This document shows, in pieces, positions 1 to 6,344 of a stretch of 11,844 bases of DNA. The stretch is taken from assembly GCA_900128395.1 (NCBI GenBank), contig LT649894.1, forward strand, positions 1 through 11,844, written 5' to 3'. A program made the position numbers and the translations under genes. The notes beneath the pieces were generated by a model. That model saw only the letters and a list, made by a program, of their open reading frames with translations. It made no database searches and was not told the DNA's origin. The DNA is from Stramenopiles sp. TOSAG23-2 (taxonomy: Eukaryota; Sar). How positions within the stretch are numbered: position 1 is the stretch's first letter; every line of letters begins with the position of its first letter.

Positions 1-4
1 CATA

Positions 5-1018
5 ATGGCATCAATAAATACTAACAATGGCGTTTTATTTCCGATTGGTGCCATTCCAACAATGATTACTCCATTCATTGATAATAATAATAATATTGAA
101 ATTGATTATAATGCAATTGATGGATTACTAGATTTTTATATTGGTAAGGGATGTGTTGGTATATTTTCTCCATGTTTATCTTCTGAAATGTTTGATTTGT
201 CATCTAGTGAACGGTTAGAACTAGCGAAATATATATTTACCAAAGTGAATGGTCGTATCGTTGTTGTAAGCACTGGAACATATGATGGTAAAACTATTGA
301 GGAACAAGGTGAATTTATCAATGAAATGTCTAAATATTGTGACGCGGTTGTCATCAATACATCTACACTTGTTCCTAAAGAATCAAGTGAAATTGAATGG
401 AAAACCGCAATGGAGACCATTTTATCACTTACTGGAAATGTTAAATTAGGTTTATATGAATGTCCAGTCCCTTATAAAAGATTATTATCCCCTGATCTTA
501 TTGAATGGTGTGCTGCAACAAATAGATTTTATTTTCATAAAGATACGTCATGTTTATCCACTGAAATCAAAGCAAAAGTGAAAGCGGTATCTAAACATAC
601 AAATTTTCGATTTTACAATGCAAATGTAGAGACACTTTTGACGTCACTTCGTGATGGTGGTCATGGTTTTTCTGGAATTTCTGCAAATTTTTATCCACAA
701 TTGCATGTATGGTTGTGTAAACATGCTAATGTACATAGTAATAATGGTGGGGATGATAAGGTGATAAAAGAAAAACAACTACAAAAGGTTCAAGATTTCT
801 TATCTCTTGCAGAAGCGACTGTATGTATTAATTATCCAGCAAGTGCAAAAGCATATTTATGTAGCCATTTATTTATATTAAATAATCATATTTGTAGGAC
901 AAAAGGACCAGATGGGAATCCAAAAGGCAAGACTCCATTTTTAGAACATCAAATTGTTGCATTGAATGCTATGAGAAGAATGGAACAAAGTTTATCAAAG
1001 GAGTTGGGGATCGTATGA
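5..1018 (+). CDS. DHDPS/N-acetylneuraminate lyase-superfamily class I aldolase (left copy)
   Basis: This 337-residue protein fits the usual 290-340 residues of the dihydrodipicolinate synthase / NAL superfamily, which are TIM-barrel enzymes forming a Schiff base with pyruvate or a similar oxo-acid. Visible landmarks in order are: the first barrel strand around PIGAIPTMITPF (13-24); the substrate-loop position GIFSPCLSSEM (52-62); the catalytic Tyr151 in LYECP; the Schiff-base Lys179 in HKDTS; and the late-barrel segment GGHGFSGISANFYP (218-231). The classic GTTGE loop is replaced by a Ser/Cys-rich version, so true DapA activity (lysine synthesis) cannot be assumed. An NAL-like or other aldolase is equally possible. 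The ATG lies 4 bp from the window edge and the domain begins by about residue 10, so the start is plausible, although no upstream stop is visible. It ends in TGA. Four Asn lie at 27-30. No targeting peptide is evident, so it is probably cytosolic. Confidence 0.9.
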   Translation: MASINTNNGVLFPIGAIPTMITPFIDNNNNIEIDYNAIDGLLDFYIGKGCVGIFSPCLSSEMFDLSSSERLELAKYIFTKVNGRIVVVSTGTYDGKTIEEQGEFINEMSKYCDAVVINTSTLVPKESSEIEWKTAMETILSLTGNVKLGLYECPVPYKRLLSPDLIEWCAATNRFYFHKDTSCLSTEIKAKVKAVSKHTNFRFYNANVETLLTSLRDGGHGFSGISANFYPQLHVWLCKHANVHSNNGGDDKVIKEKQLQKVQDFLSLAEATVCINYPASAKAYLCSHLFILNNHICRTKGPDGNPKGKTPFLEHQIVALNAMRRMEQSLSKELGIV

Positions 1019-1125
1019 TATAAAATATTTTTCGTATTCACATATCATATTCATATCATATCATATATATATTATTATATATTACTTTTTTCCATTTAGA
1101 TACGACATTTTGTTACTAAAATCTC

Positions 1126-1139
1126 CTCTCTCTCTCTCT
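1126..1139. repeat. (CT)7 microsatellite
   Basis: Seven CT units are followed by GTCTGTCC, in the 3' flank of the aldolase gene. The mirror copy is (AG)7 at 10706-10719. It lies in a pyrimidine-rich strand block and is outside any reading frame. Confidence 0.85.
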
Positions 1140-1232
1140 GTCTGTCCTCCCTTTCCTACTAGCACTCTATCTAGTATTAATACTCTAGTATCATTACGTA
1201 TAATGTAATTAAATACAACAAAAATCATTTAT

Positions 1233-1264
1233 CAGGCGGTGTGGGGCTCGAGGTAGAGGGGGGT
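1233..1264. other. G-rich, GC-dense pocket in AT-rich spacer
   Basis: By hand count 23 of 32 bases are G or C, in surroundings that are mostly A/T. The plus strand has G runs of 2, 2, 4, 2 and 6. The pocket sits at the 3' side of both convergent genes and includes a CTCGAG hexamer. It could form a weak two-tetrad quadruplex on the plus strand or act in 3'-end formation; both are inference. The mirror copy is 10581-10612. Confidence 0.6.
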
Positions 1265-1313
1265 ATGAATATATTATACGGATACGGACGTAAAATAAAT
1301 TTATAAAATATTA

Positions 1314-1905
1314 TTAATCTTCATTACCTTCCTCTCTTTTAATCGAAGTAAATATAATGCTATTTTCAATTACTGGATCTGAACGGGAGAAGAAAGCAAA
1401 TACACGTTCTTTTAAAGCTTTTGATCTAGGCAAATTTGAATTTAGTAACATTCGAAAATATAATTCTAACTGGCTTCTCCGCTTTTCTAAATAATTTGGT
1501 TGTCTATTGCCAAACCATTTTTTTCTTAGGAAAACGTAGGACGTCCAAAGCTTCCGGAGCAAATCTAACTAAATCTGTATGAAATTTTAATATAGAAGAA
1601 TATCTACGAAATACTATCCATTTCTGTTTACCATCCGCAATAACAATTTTATATGCAGCGAAATTATCTGCTATCAATGTAACAGATGGTATCCGAATAG
1701 TCAATGCTGCTAAATTTACAAGATTATTTTGTTGTGAAGACATTGATGGTTGTTGTTTCATATTAATATTATTATCATTATTATTATTATTATTATTAAT
1801 TATTTGATTTGTACTGTGAAATTTAGTTAAACTACTATACCCTGTTTCGTCTGTCGTGACTTCCGGTGCTTGTTTCGTTTCATTATCTGTTACTAAACTT
1901 GCCAT
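1314..1905 (-). CDS. PX-domain phosphoinositide-binding protein, interrupted by a 1-base frameshift (left copy)
   Basis: Two overlapping frames (1905-1504 and 1562-1314) together make one PX domain. The first gives 133 residues: a polar N-terminus with a seven-Asn tract (37-43), then the PX start (about 68), W96 and the RRYSS motif (100-104; the RRY arginine/tyrosine site that contacts PI3P in PX domains), ending in FPKKK and four spurious residues. The second frame supplies WFGN, the EKRRSQLE arginine motif, YFRMLL and the C-terminal helices. The join needs one A fewer in the A run at 1518-1524 (minus-strand AAG followed by seven A). The joined product would be about 196 residues with no PX residue missing. 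As written, translation stops at TAG just after the run. Such proteins bind endosomal membranes in sorting-nexin-type trafficking. A sequencing homopolymer error is likelier than a pseudogene because the rest is intact. Confidence 0.85.
1777..1797. repeat. (ATT)7 trinucleotide run encoding poly-Asn in the PX gene
   Basis: Seven AAT codons on the minus strand encode Asn37-Asn43 of the PX protein, and further Asn codons follow after an Asp. The mirror copy is 10048-10068. Pure codon runs like this are prone to slippage, so length polymorphism between alleles would be expected. Confidence 0.9.
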
Positions 1906-2558
1906 CGTAATTATTTCTGAATCTATATATCAAGTCATTTGTTTTTCTCTTGGCTAGCATGTATCCGATACACTAACCTATATGTACAACTATATCGAAT
2001 TATCCATCAAAACAATAGATATCTTTTTTATTGCGCAGAGGATTGGCGGATTTAGATTGGCAGCATTATTTTTTTGATCATTTTTTCGAAGATTTCACAG
2101 TGCTATCCAGGCTATCAAATGACCCTGAATTATACTTGACAGGGTAATTAGAATACGAATTTAGATTGTCTGCCTTCGGTTTTTATCGGCCTCTTTTCAG
2201 TTAAAAAAATATTCTGTGTGTCCTGTGACGCAAAAAAAGTTCTGTCCGCCTGTGTGTGGCAACTGTGTGTGTTGTGTCCATGGTAAATATTATTTGATTT
2301 TGTGTTCTGTTAGTCGCTACTGCAATTTCTTTGCAATATGGTAAATCAAAAACCTACAAGGGACATACCATTAAATATCTTTTAACTTCTCCCTGTTTTA
2401 ACGAACGTACTTATGAAAAACATATATCTATACCCTTCCACAGAAAACATACTGTACTGTAGGTATAGATGAAAGAACAATATTTGAAAACAAACAATAG
2501 ATCGTTGTTTTTGGTATTACATATATATAGATATTTATAACAGAAATAGTATATAAAT
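1906..2558. promoter_or_regulatory. 653-bp divergent intergenic region (PX gene / prolyl hydroxylase gene)
   Basis: Both flanking genes start from this stretch, so it should hold two promoters. Visible elements are: TTTAGATTG at 2051-2059 and again at 2160-2168; a small inverted repeat ACCCTG/CAGGGT (2122-2127 and 2140-2145); three CTGTGTGT copies at 2214-2221, 2250-2257 and 2263-2270; and a TATA-like run at 2521-2529, about 30 bp before the hydroxylase ATG. The TATA call is weak because the whole region is AT-rich. No ORF longer than a few codons begins with ATG in the parts I read (ATGGTAAAT occurs twice, each quickly stopped). I see no RNA gene. The mirror copy is 9287-9939. Confidence 0.55.
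2214..2277 (+). repeat. GT-rich cluster with three CTGTGTGT copies
   Basis: CTGTGTGT occurs at 2214-2221, 2250-2257 and 2263-2270, with related CTGTG (2223-2227) and TTGTGT (2272-2277) between and after them. The cluster lies about 280-345 bp upstream of the hydroxylase start and at a similar distance from the PX start. The mirror copy is 9568-9631. Confidence 0.6.
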
Positions 2559-3719
2559 ATGAAGCAACGATATCAAGCATTTTCGTATATAATAATAGCA
2601 TTTGCTTTGCAACAAATTAAAACAACTTATGCTACTGATAATGGCAATGTAAACTATGGCACGGACCCATTGCTACAGCTGGAGGTAGATAATAATGGAA
2701 ATACGCTGAACAATAATAATAATAATAACAACAATAAAAATGGGAACAAGAATAAAATTGACGATAATAGCTCTGCTACGAAATTGTTAAAGAAGAACTA
2801 TTATGATAATATTGAATTAATTCCGCAAGTAATATCAACACAACCACGTGTGACATATTATGAGAACTTTTTAACAGATGACGAATGTGAATATTTTAAA
2901 AATAAGGCTCCTGAACTCGAAGATTGGGATGATACTCGTAGTTACACGTCTGTTTATTTTAAAGATAGTGCATTTTACAACAACGAGATGGTAAACAAAA
3001 TTGAATGGAGAATTGCAGGAATAACGGGAATCATGCCACATTATGATCAAGAAGCATTGTGTATACATAAAATAAAACCAGAGCCTGATATCAATAAAAA
3101 AAGATTAGATAATATTCATCATGATAAAGCAAATAAACCTTGGACGACTGTCACTGTTTTGATGTATTTAGCTGATACGGAATTAGGAGGTGAAACGATA
3201 TTTCCATGCAATTTGAATCAATCTACTTCGAATTTATGTAGACGATCATTTAATGGTAGAGCTCGATGGCATAATGGTAAACGTACCGTTGTTGAAGGTG
3301 TCATTCATTATACGGGGGAAAATAACAATGGGAAAAAATCCAAAGTCGAAAAAGAAATGAAAAAATTAAGAGATATAACATCAGATCTATGTGCAGAAAC
3401 ATATACGTCTTTAAAAGATAATAATAATGATGATATGAATACAGAACAATTAGCGGAATCCGTTAGTCAAAATGTAGAATATCTTAGTTCTGTGACAAAG
3501 CATGGCCAAGGTGCTTTAAAAGTTAAGCCAAAGAAAGGTAGTGCCATTATGTTTTGGCACGATAACGTTGGGTTTTCAGGTTTAGGTGTTGGTGATCCAT
3601 TGGCTTGGCACACTGGTTGTCATCCTTATACAGGTACGAAATGGACCATGCAAAAATTTAGTGAAGTACCTATGAGTACAAGGCGTGAGATACGTATGAC
3701 ACGACGAGTAAAAAAATAA
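2559..3719 (+). CDS. Prolyl 4-hydroxylase-like 2-oxoglutarate/Fe(II) oxygenase, secreted or ER (left copy)
   Basis: This family hydroxylates prolines using Fe(II), 2-oxoglutarate and O2. The 386-residue product has a signal peptide (1-25, hydrophobic core YIIIAFAL, Ala-end cleavage near residue 25). A low-complexity Asn/Lys linker follows, with nine Asn at 51-59. The P4H fold begins near residue 97 (RVTYYENFLTDDECEYF). Fe ligands are visible as H187-x-D189 (in IHHDK) and H351 (WHTGCHP). K361 (GTKW) lies exactly ten residues after the distal His, where the family's 2-oxoglutarate-binding Lys sits. GGETIFP (210-216) and PKKGSAIMFW (324-333) are core strands; between them is an unusually long, charged insert of about 100 residues. 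There is no C-terminal KDEL; the tail is basic (RRVKK). An in-frame TAG at 2547-2549 supports this ATG. It ends in TAA. The substrate is unknown; cell-wall or secreted glycoproteins are a guess. Confidence 0.93.
   Translation: MKQRYQAFSYIIIAFALQQIKTTYATDNGNVNYGTDPLLQLEVDNNGNTLNNNNNNNNNKNGNKNKIDDNSSATKLLKKNYYDNIELIPQVISTQPRVTYYENFLTDDECEYFKNKAPELEDWDDTRSYTSVYFKDSAFYNNEMVNKIEWRIAGITGIMPHYDQEALCIHKIKPEPDINKKRLDNIHHDKANKPWTTVTVLMYLADTELGGETIFPCNLNQSTSNLCRRSFNGRARWHNGKRTVVEGVIHYTGENNNGKKSKVEKEMKKLRDITSDLCAETYTSLKDNNNDDMNTEQLAESVSQNVEYLSSVTKHGQGALKVKPKKGSAIMFWHDNVGFSGLGVGDPLAWHTGCHPYTGTKWTMQKFSEVPMSTRREIRMTRRVKK
2709..2735 (+). repeat. AAT/AAC codon run encoding nine Asn in the hydroxylase
   Basis: Nine consecutive Asn codons (mixed AAT and AAC) encode residues 51-59, in the linker between signal peptide and catalytic domain. 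The AAC interruptions suggest less slippage than in the PX gene's pure AAT run. The mirror copy is 9110-9136. Confidence 0.88.
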
Positions 3720-4146
3720 CATGTTTTACCGACACACGTGTTTTTTTTTTATTATTCACGGCTCACATGTAAGCTTTGATATTTCATGTCAAAAAGAATT
3801 CTTTTTTGTTCATATGTGTGCGGTGTGATTTATATACGAGTGAGCTCGTATAAAAAAATTTTGATAAACTTTTCTCGCTTTAATTTAAACTTTTGATATA
3901 TATATATAATTTTATTAATAATATATAATATCATACGAGTATATATACTTCGTATATGTTTGTAATGAATAAGAGAATTCTCGTATATATAATATGTACT
4001 CGTATGTATTATAATAAAAAAATAAGCGAATTATTTTATGATATATATTATCATATATATGAGTAAGAGAACATTTTATATATATATATGTACAACAAGA
4101 GCATGTTCGTAAGTAAATAAAAAAGCAAAACACAGATTGCACCTCC
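3720..4146. other. 427-bp convergent 3' region between hydroxylase and phosphatase genes
   Basis: Two genes end here facing each other, and the stretch is dominated by TA-rich runs. Next to the hydroxylase stop is an ACACGTGT palindrome (3734-3741) running into ten T. Further in, the heptamer CTCGTAT or its complement occurs five times between 3834 and 4005. A 75-codon frame on the minus strand (4142-3915) is made of Tyr/Ile-rich low-complexity sequence and looks like chance. I see no RNA gene. The mirror copy is 7699-8125. Confidence 0.6.
3833..3852. repeat. Hairpin-forming inverted repeat TATACGAG / CTCGTATA
   Basis: Perfect 8-bp arms (3833-3840 and 3845-3852) flank a TGAG loop and are followed by seven A. 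It lies about 115 bp past the hydroxylase stop. The same heptamer recurs at 3933-3939, 3980-3986 and 3999-4005, so this is part of a family of motifs rather than a lone hairpin. The mirror copy is 7993-8012. A role in mRNA 3'-end formation is inference. Confidence 0.7.
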
Positions 4147-5028
4147 CTACAATTTTGCGGTTAGATTAAAATCATGATCCTCTGGATTTTTTATATATGG
4201 CAATGGATTTTCTTTTCGTATGATCTTCAATTTTTCTTCAATTTCTTTACTTGAAAATTTATACAATTCTGCCATATTCAATCTTCCAAGATTTTTAGCC
4301 TTTATATCTTCTTCCTCGTCATCATTATCAACTTTTGGCCTTTTAATTGAATCCAACATTTTAACAGAATACGTATCGTTATTAAATATTTTGAATTCCA
4401 TTATTCTCATTTCACAATTTTCAAAACCATGTAACATTTTTTCTTTATCCATCATTGTAATTTTTTTATTTTTATCTGTAAACAATGATTGACCCATAAA
4501 GCCTGCATGGGAAACACATGCAATTATTTTTTCATTTCGACTAGATATGAATTTTAAAAATTTATTTGCACGGTCAATACTATTTTGACGCGGTTCTCTG
4601 TTCAATCGCCATAACATATCTTTTCCACTAATTTGTGAGAAATCAAAATATGGGTATTCTTTTGAAACAATTGAACGATTACGTCTTTGTTCACATGGAA
4701 AACGTCCATGACGTTCTCGTAATTCTTCTACTACTAAAAATGTCTTTTTTTTTAAATGATTTTGAAATACTAACGAAGCTGTTTTCAAAGTACGTGAACA
4801 TGGAGAAACACATATTAACTCTGGCGTCATTATTTTTGGTCGTTTTAATATTTCTTCATATAATGACCTTGCTTCTTGTATACCACGATCAGATAAACGA
4901 GAATCACGAAATTTTGTAGCATACATTGTCAATACTTCATCTCCACTTAATTTTTTTTCTTCTAACGATAAATTATGTGATGACTGGCCATGCCTTACAA
5001 AATATAATATTTTCGTATCTTTTAACAT
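4147..5028 (-). CDS. Histidine phosphatase / phosphoglycerate mutase-like protein, PMU1 type (left copy)
   Basis: Branch-1 histidine phosphatases transfer phosphate through a catalytic His. The 293-residue product shows the signature VRHGQSSHN with R12, nucleophile H13 and G14. It also has R79 in SPCSRTLKTA, the acid/base region ELRERHGRFPCEQRR (E105), and the second core His H174 in CVSHAGFMG. The E-R-H-G-x-x-P-C-x-x-R pattern followed by EYPYFDF resembles the fungal and plant PMU1-like subgroup rather than glycolytic phosphoglycerate mutase. The substrate (a small phospho-ester or a phosphoprotein) cannot be assigned. After residue 230 comes an acidic patch (DNDDEEED, 234-241) and a charged helical tail of about 50 residues, longer than the core needs. 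The RHG motif ten residues from the Met supports the start. There is no signal peptide, so cytosolic or nuclear. It ends in TAG. It runs in the same direction as the TPR gene, with a 472-bp gap. Confidence 0.9.
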   Translation of the reverse strand: MLKDTKILYFVRHGQSSHNLSLEEKKLSGDEVLTMYATKFRDSRLSDRGIQEARSLYEEILKRPKIMTPELICVSPCSRTLKTASLVFQNHLKKKTFLVVEELRERHGRFPCEQRRNRSIVSKEYPYFDFSQISGKDMLWRLNREPRQNSIDRANKFLKFISSRNEKIIACVSHAGFMGQSLFTDKNKKITMMDKEKMLHGFENCEMRIMEFKIFNNDTYSVKMLDSIKRPKVDNDDEEEDIKAKNLGRLNMAELYKFSSKEIEEKLKIIRKENPLPYIKNPEDHDFNLTAKL

Positions 5029-5500
5029 GTTTAAATGATTATAAATTTTATTAAATTTTTCAATTGGTATGATTACATTCCAAGCTATATTACTTAATAT
5101 ATATGGTTATACGTATGCGTGTGTATTTTTAATTTCTTCCGTGTAATATTCTATGTTTTAGATGTTAAATTTTCTTTAAAATAATTGTTCCACATTTTAG
5201 ACGACTATCTATCTATTGCCTTTAAAGTTTTATATTCCCACATGTTAGACGGTCTAATTTTATTAAGAGTCAATGTGATTGCGGTGTGTTGCATTCTGGC
5301 ATTCTAATTCTGGCATTATTAACCAGGTTGACATTAAATATAAGAGAATTTGATGTGACTGTTTTTACGGATATTTTCCAATTATTATGTCCATGTAACT
5401 TTTTGTCATTTTAGTACTTTACTTAAAATTTTTATATAAATTTATTTAAATTTTGCACCACACACCACACCAAACAAATTTATATATAAAAAAAAAGTTT
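5029..5500. promoter_or_regulatory. 472-bp region upstream of the phosphatase gene and downstream of the TPR gene
   Basis: On the minus strand this holds the 3' end of the TPR gene followed by the promoter side of the phosphatase gene. It contains a near-exact 14-bp repeat (5190-5203 and 5238-5251, 13 of 14 matching) with a weaker third version at 5151-5164. It also has an 11-bp direct repeat ATTCTGGCATT (5293-5303 and 5307-5317) and a CA-rich block (5456-5473) just past the TPR stop. Read in the TPR gene's sense, that block is GT-rich, like a downstream polyadenylation element. I see no ORF or RNA gene. The mirror copy is 6345-6816. Confidence 0.55.
5293..5317. repeat. 11-bp direct repeat ATTCTGGCATT, 14-bp period
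   Basis: Two exact copies (5293-5303, 5307-5317) are separated by three bases, between the TPR stop and the phosphatase start. The mirror copy is 6528-6552. This is either a small tandem duplication or a paired binding site; the sequence alone does not say which. Confidence 0.75.
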
Positions 5501-5896
5501 TTACAAAATTTTTTTCATCTCAGTTTCCACATTATTTATCAATTCTCTATCAAAACAATTTTCTTCGCAAAGTGACGCTTGTTTAAATATTTTTTTACTA
5601 GTTTCATAATCTTTCAAATTAAGATACGCTTTTGTTAACAAATACAAAGCCGTAGAATCCGTAGGATCTAATGTAACAGCTGCACCTAATGCTATTGAAG
5701 CATTTTTGTAATCTTTTATATTAATAGAGCTAAATTTGCTGCACCTTGCACTTCGTGTTTCATTTAATGTACTATTAAGTAATGAATGCATTTCCGATTC
5801 AATAAAAGTTAACTCGTTAATATCAACGCATAAATGTCCATATTCTTTTGGTACGTTATTTTCAACGGCTGTAGTCATTTTTTCTTCCTCAGCCAT
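5501..5896 (-). CDS. Small TPR-like protein (left copy)
   Basis: The product has 131 residues when started at the ATG at 5896-5894; a GTG two codons upstream also opens the frame, but ATG is expected in a eukaryote. The N-terminus is acidic and polar (MAEEEKMTT). The C-terminal half looks like TPR helices. KDYKNASIALGAAVTLDPTD fits the end of one repeat, with the A-x3-L-x2-A-x4-P spacing. Then STALYLLTKAYLNLKDYETSKKIFKQAS fits a nearly complete second repeat. TPRs are protein-protein interaction modules, so a co-chaperone or adaptor role is likely but the partner is unknown. The first helix of the first repeat is poor in this frame (RCSKFSSIN), while the neighbouring frame reads better there. 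It ends in TAA. Only 26 bp separate the ATG from the palindrome axis, so its natural promoter is not in the window. Confidence 0.72.
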   Translation of the reverse strand: MAEEEKMTTAVENNVPKEYGHLCVDINELTFIESEMHSLLNSTLNETRSARCSKFSSINIKDYKNASIALGAAVTLDPTDSTALYLLTKAYLNLKDYETSKKIFKQASLCEENCFDRELINNVETEMKKIL

Positions 5897-5948
5897 CTTC
5901 ACTGCTTCACAATACTATATATATATATAGTATTGTGAAGCAGTGAAG
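5897..5948. other. 52-bp gap between head-to-head TPR starts, spanning the axis
   Basis: This short stretch is the whole space between the two diverging TPR ATGs. It consists of the 19-bp leader piece plus TA tract in both orientations. It is a perfect 52-bp palindrome by itself. It is too short to be a normal bidirectional promoter, which suggests the fold-back cut the gene's upstream region off rather than creating a natural divergent pair. Confidence 0.8.
5916..5929. repeat. (TA)7 tract at the palindrome axis
   Basis: Seven TA units are flanked by C at 5915 and G at 5930, with the exact axis between 5922 and 5923. TA repeats are self-complementary, so a single strand can fold back here. 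Any loop of even length left inside the tract is itself palindromic and would be invisible in the final sequence. Confidence 0.9.
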
Positions 5949-6344
5949 ATGGCTGAGGAAGAAAAAATGACTACAGCCGTTGAAAATAACGTACCAAAAG
6001 AATATGGACATTTATGCGTTGATATTAACGAGTTAACTTTTATTGAATCGGAAATGCATTCATTACTTAATAGTACATTAAATGAAACACGAAGTGCAAG
6101 GTGCAGCAAATTTAGCTCTATTAATATAAAAGATTACAAAAATGCTTCAATAGCATTAGGTGCAGCTGTTACATTAGATCCTACGGATTCTACGGCTTTG
6201 TATTTGTTAACAAAAGCGTATCTTAATTTGAAAGATTATGAAACTAGTAAAAAAATATTTAAACAAGCGTCACTTTGCGAAGAAAATTGTTTTGATAGAG
6301 AATTGATAAATAATGTGGAAACTGAGATGAAAAAAATTTTGTAA
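5949..6344 (+). CDS. Small TPR-like protein (right copy)
   Basis: This is the plus-strand twin of the 5896-5501 gene, with the same 131-residue product. The ATG is at 5949; the GTG at 5943 is an in-frame alternative that I do not favour. In this orientation the doubtful segment is 6100-6123. There the +1 frame reads GAANLALL, closer to a TPR first helix than the RCSKFSSI of the main frame, before the main frame resumes as NIKDYKNA. Two compensating indels would explain it, but the main frame is open throughout, so this remains a suspicion. Past the TAA stop comes AAAAACT with nine T, a GT-rich block (6367-6389) and AATAAA at 6399-6404, plausible mRNA 3'-end signals. The phosphatase gene follows on the same strand. 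Confidence 0.72.
   Translation: MAEEEKMTTAVENNVPKEYGHLCVDINELTFIESEMHSLLNSTLNETRSARCSKFSSINIKDYKNASIALGAAVTLDPTDSTALYLLTKAYLNLKDYETSKKIFKQASLCEENCFDRELINNVETEMKKIL

Larger units (their letters stand above)
1019..1313. other. Convergent 3' intergenic region between aldolase and PX genes
   Basis: This 295-bp stretch holds the 3' ends of two facing genes. It contains an ATCATAT-rich tract (about 1040-1080), a (CT)7 run at 1126-1139 inside a pyrimidine-rich block (1121-1157), a 12-bp palindrome AGTATTAATACT at 1173-1184, and a G-rich pocket at 1233-1264. I see no gene. The mirror copy is 10532-10826. Confidence 0.7.

Noticed and set aside
136-420. 94-codon antisense frame inside the aldolase (mirror 11425-11709)
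   Set aside because: It is fully inside a well-supported gene on the other strand, with no recognisable motif.
1504-1562. Intron or programmed frameshift as explanation of the split PX gene
   Set aside because: The frames overlap with no extra sequence to splice out, and the simple loss of one A restores the conserved motif. Shifting at the TAG instead would lose the conserved WFGN.
2871-3068. 65-codon antisense frame inside the hydroxylase (mirror 8777-8974)
   Set aside because: It is a shadow of the conserved catalytic region with no own features.
3734-3750. ACACGTGT palindrome followed by ten T, resembling a rho-independent terminator
   Set aside because: The 8-bp palindrome has no loop, the genome looks eukaryotic, and T runs are common here. 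CACGTG might equally be an E-box by chance.
3915-4142. 75-codon minus-strand frame rich in Tyr, Ile and Ser (mirror 7703-7930)
   Set aside because: It lies in TA-repeat sequence, has low complexity with no domain, and begins a few bases from the phosphatase stop. Stop codons are simply rare in this frame.
4220-4919. Two antisense frames (90 and 94 codons) inside the phosphatase gene (mirrors 7353-7625, 6926-7210)
   Set aside because: They are hydrophobic and low complexity, complementary to conserved histidine-phosphatase motifs, so they are shadows.
5943-5948. GTG start two codons before the TPR ATG
   Set aside because: A eukaryotic gene is expected to use ATG, and nothing supports the GTG.
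5736-6109. 64-codon frames crossing the axis (5736-5930 + and 6109-5915 -)
   Set aside because: Each runs antisense through the TPR gene and ends in the TA tract. They exist only because of the palindrome.
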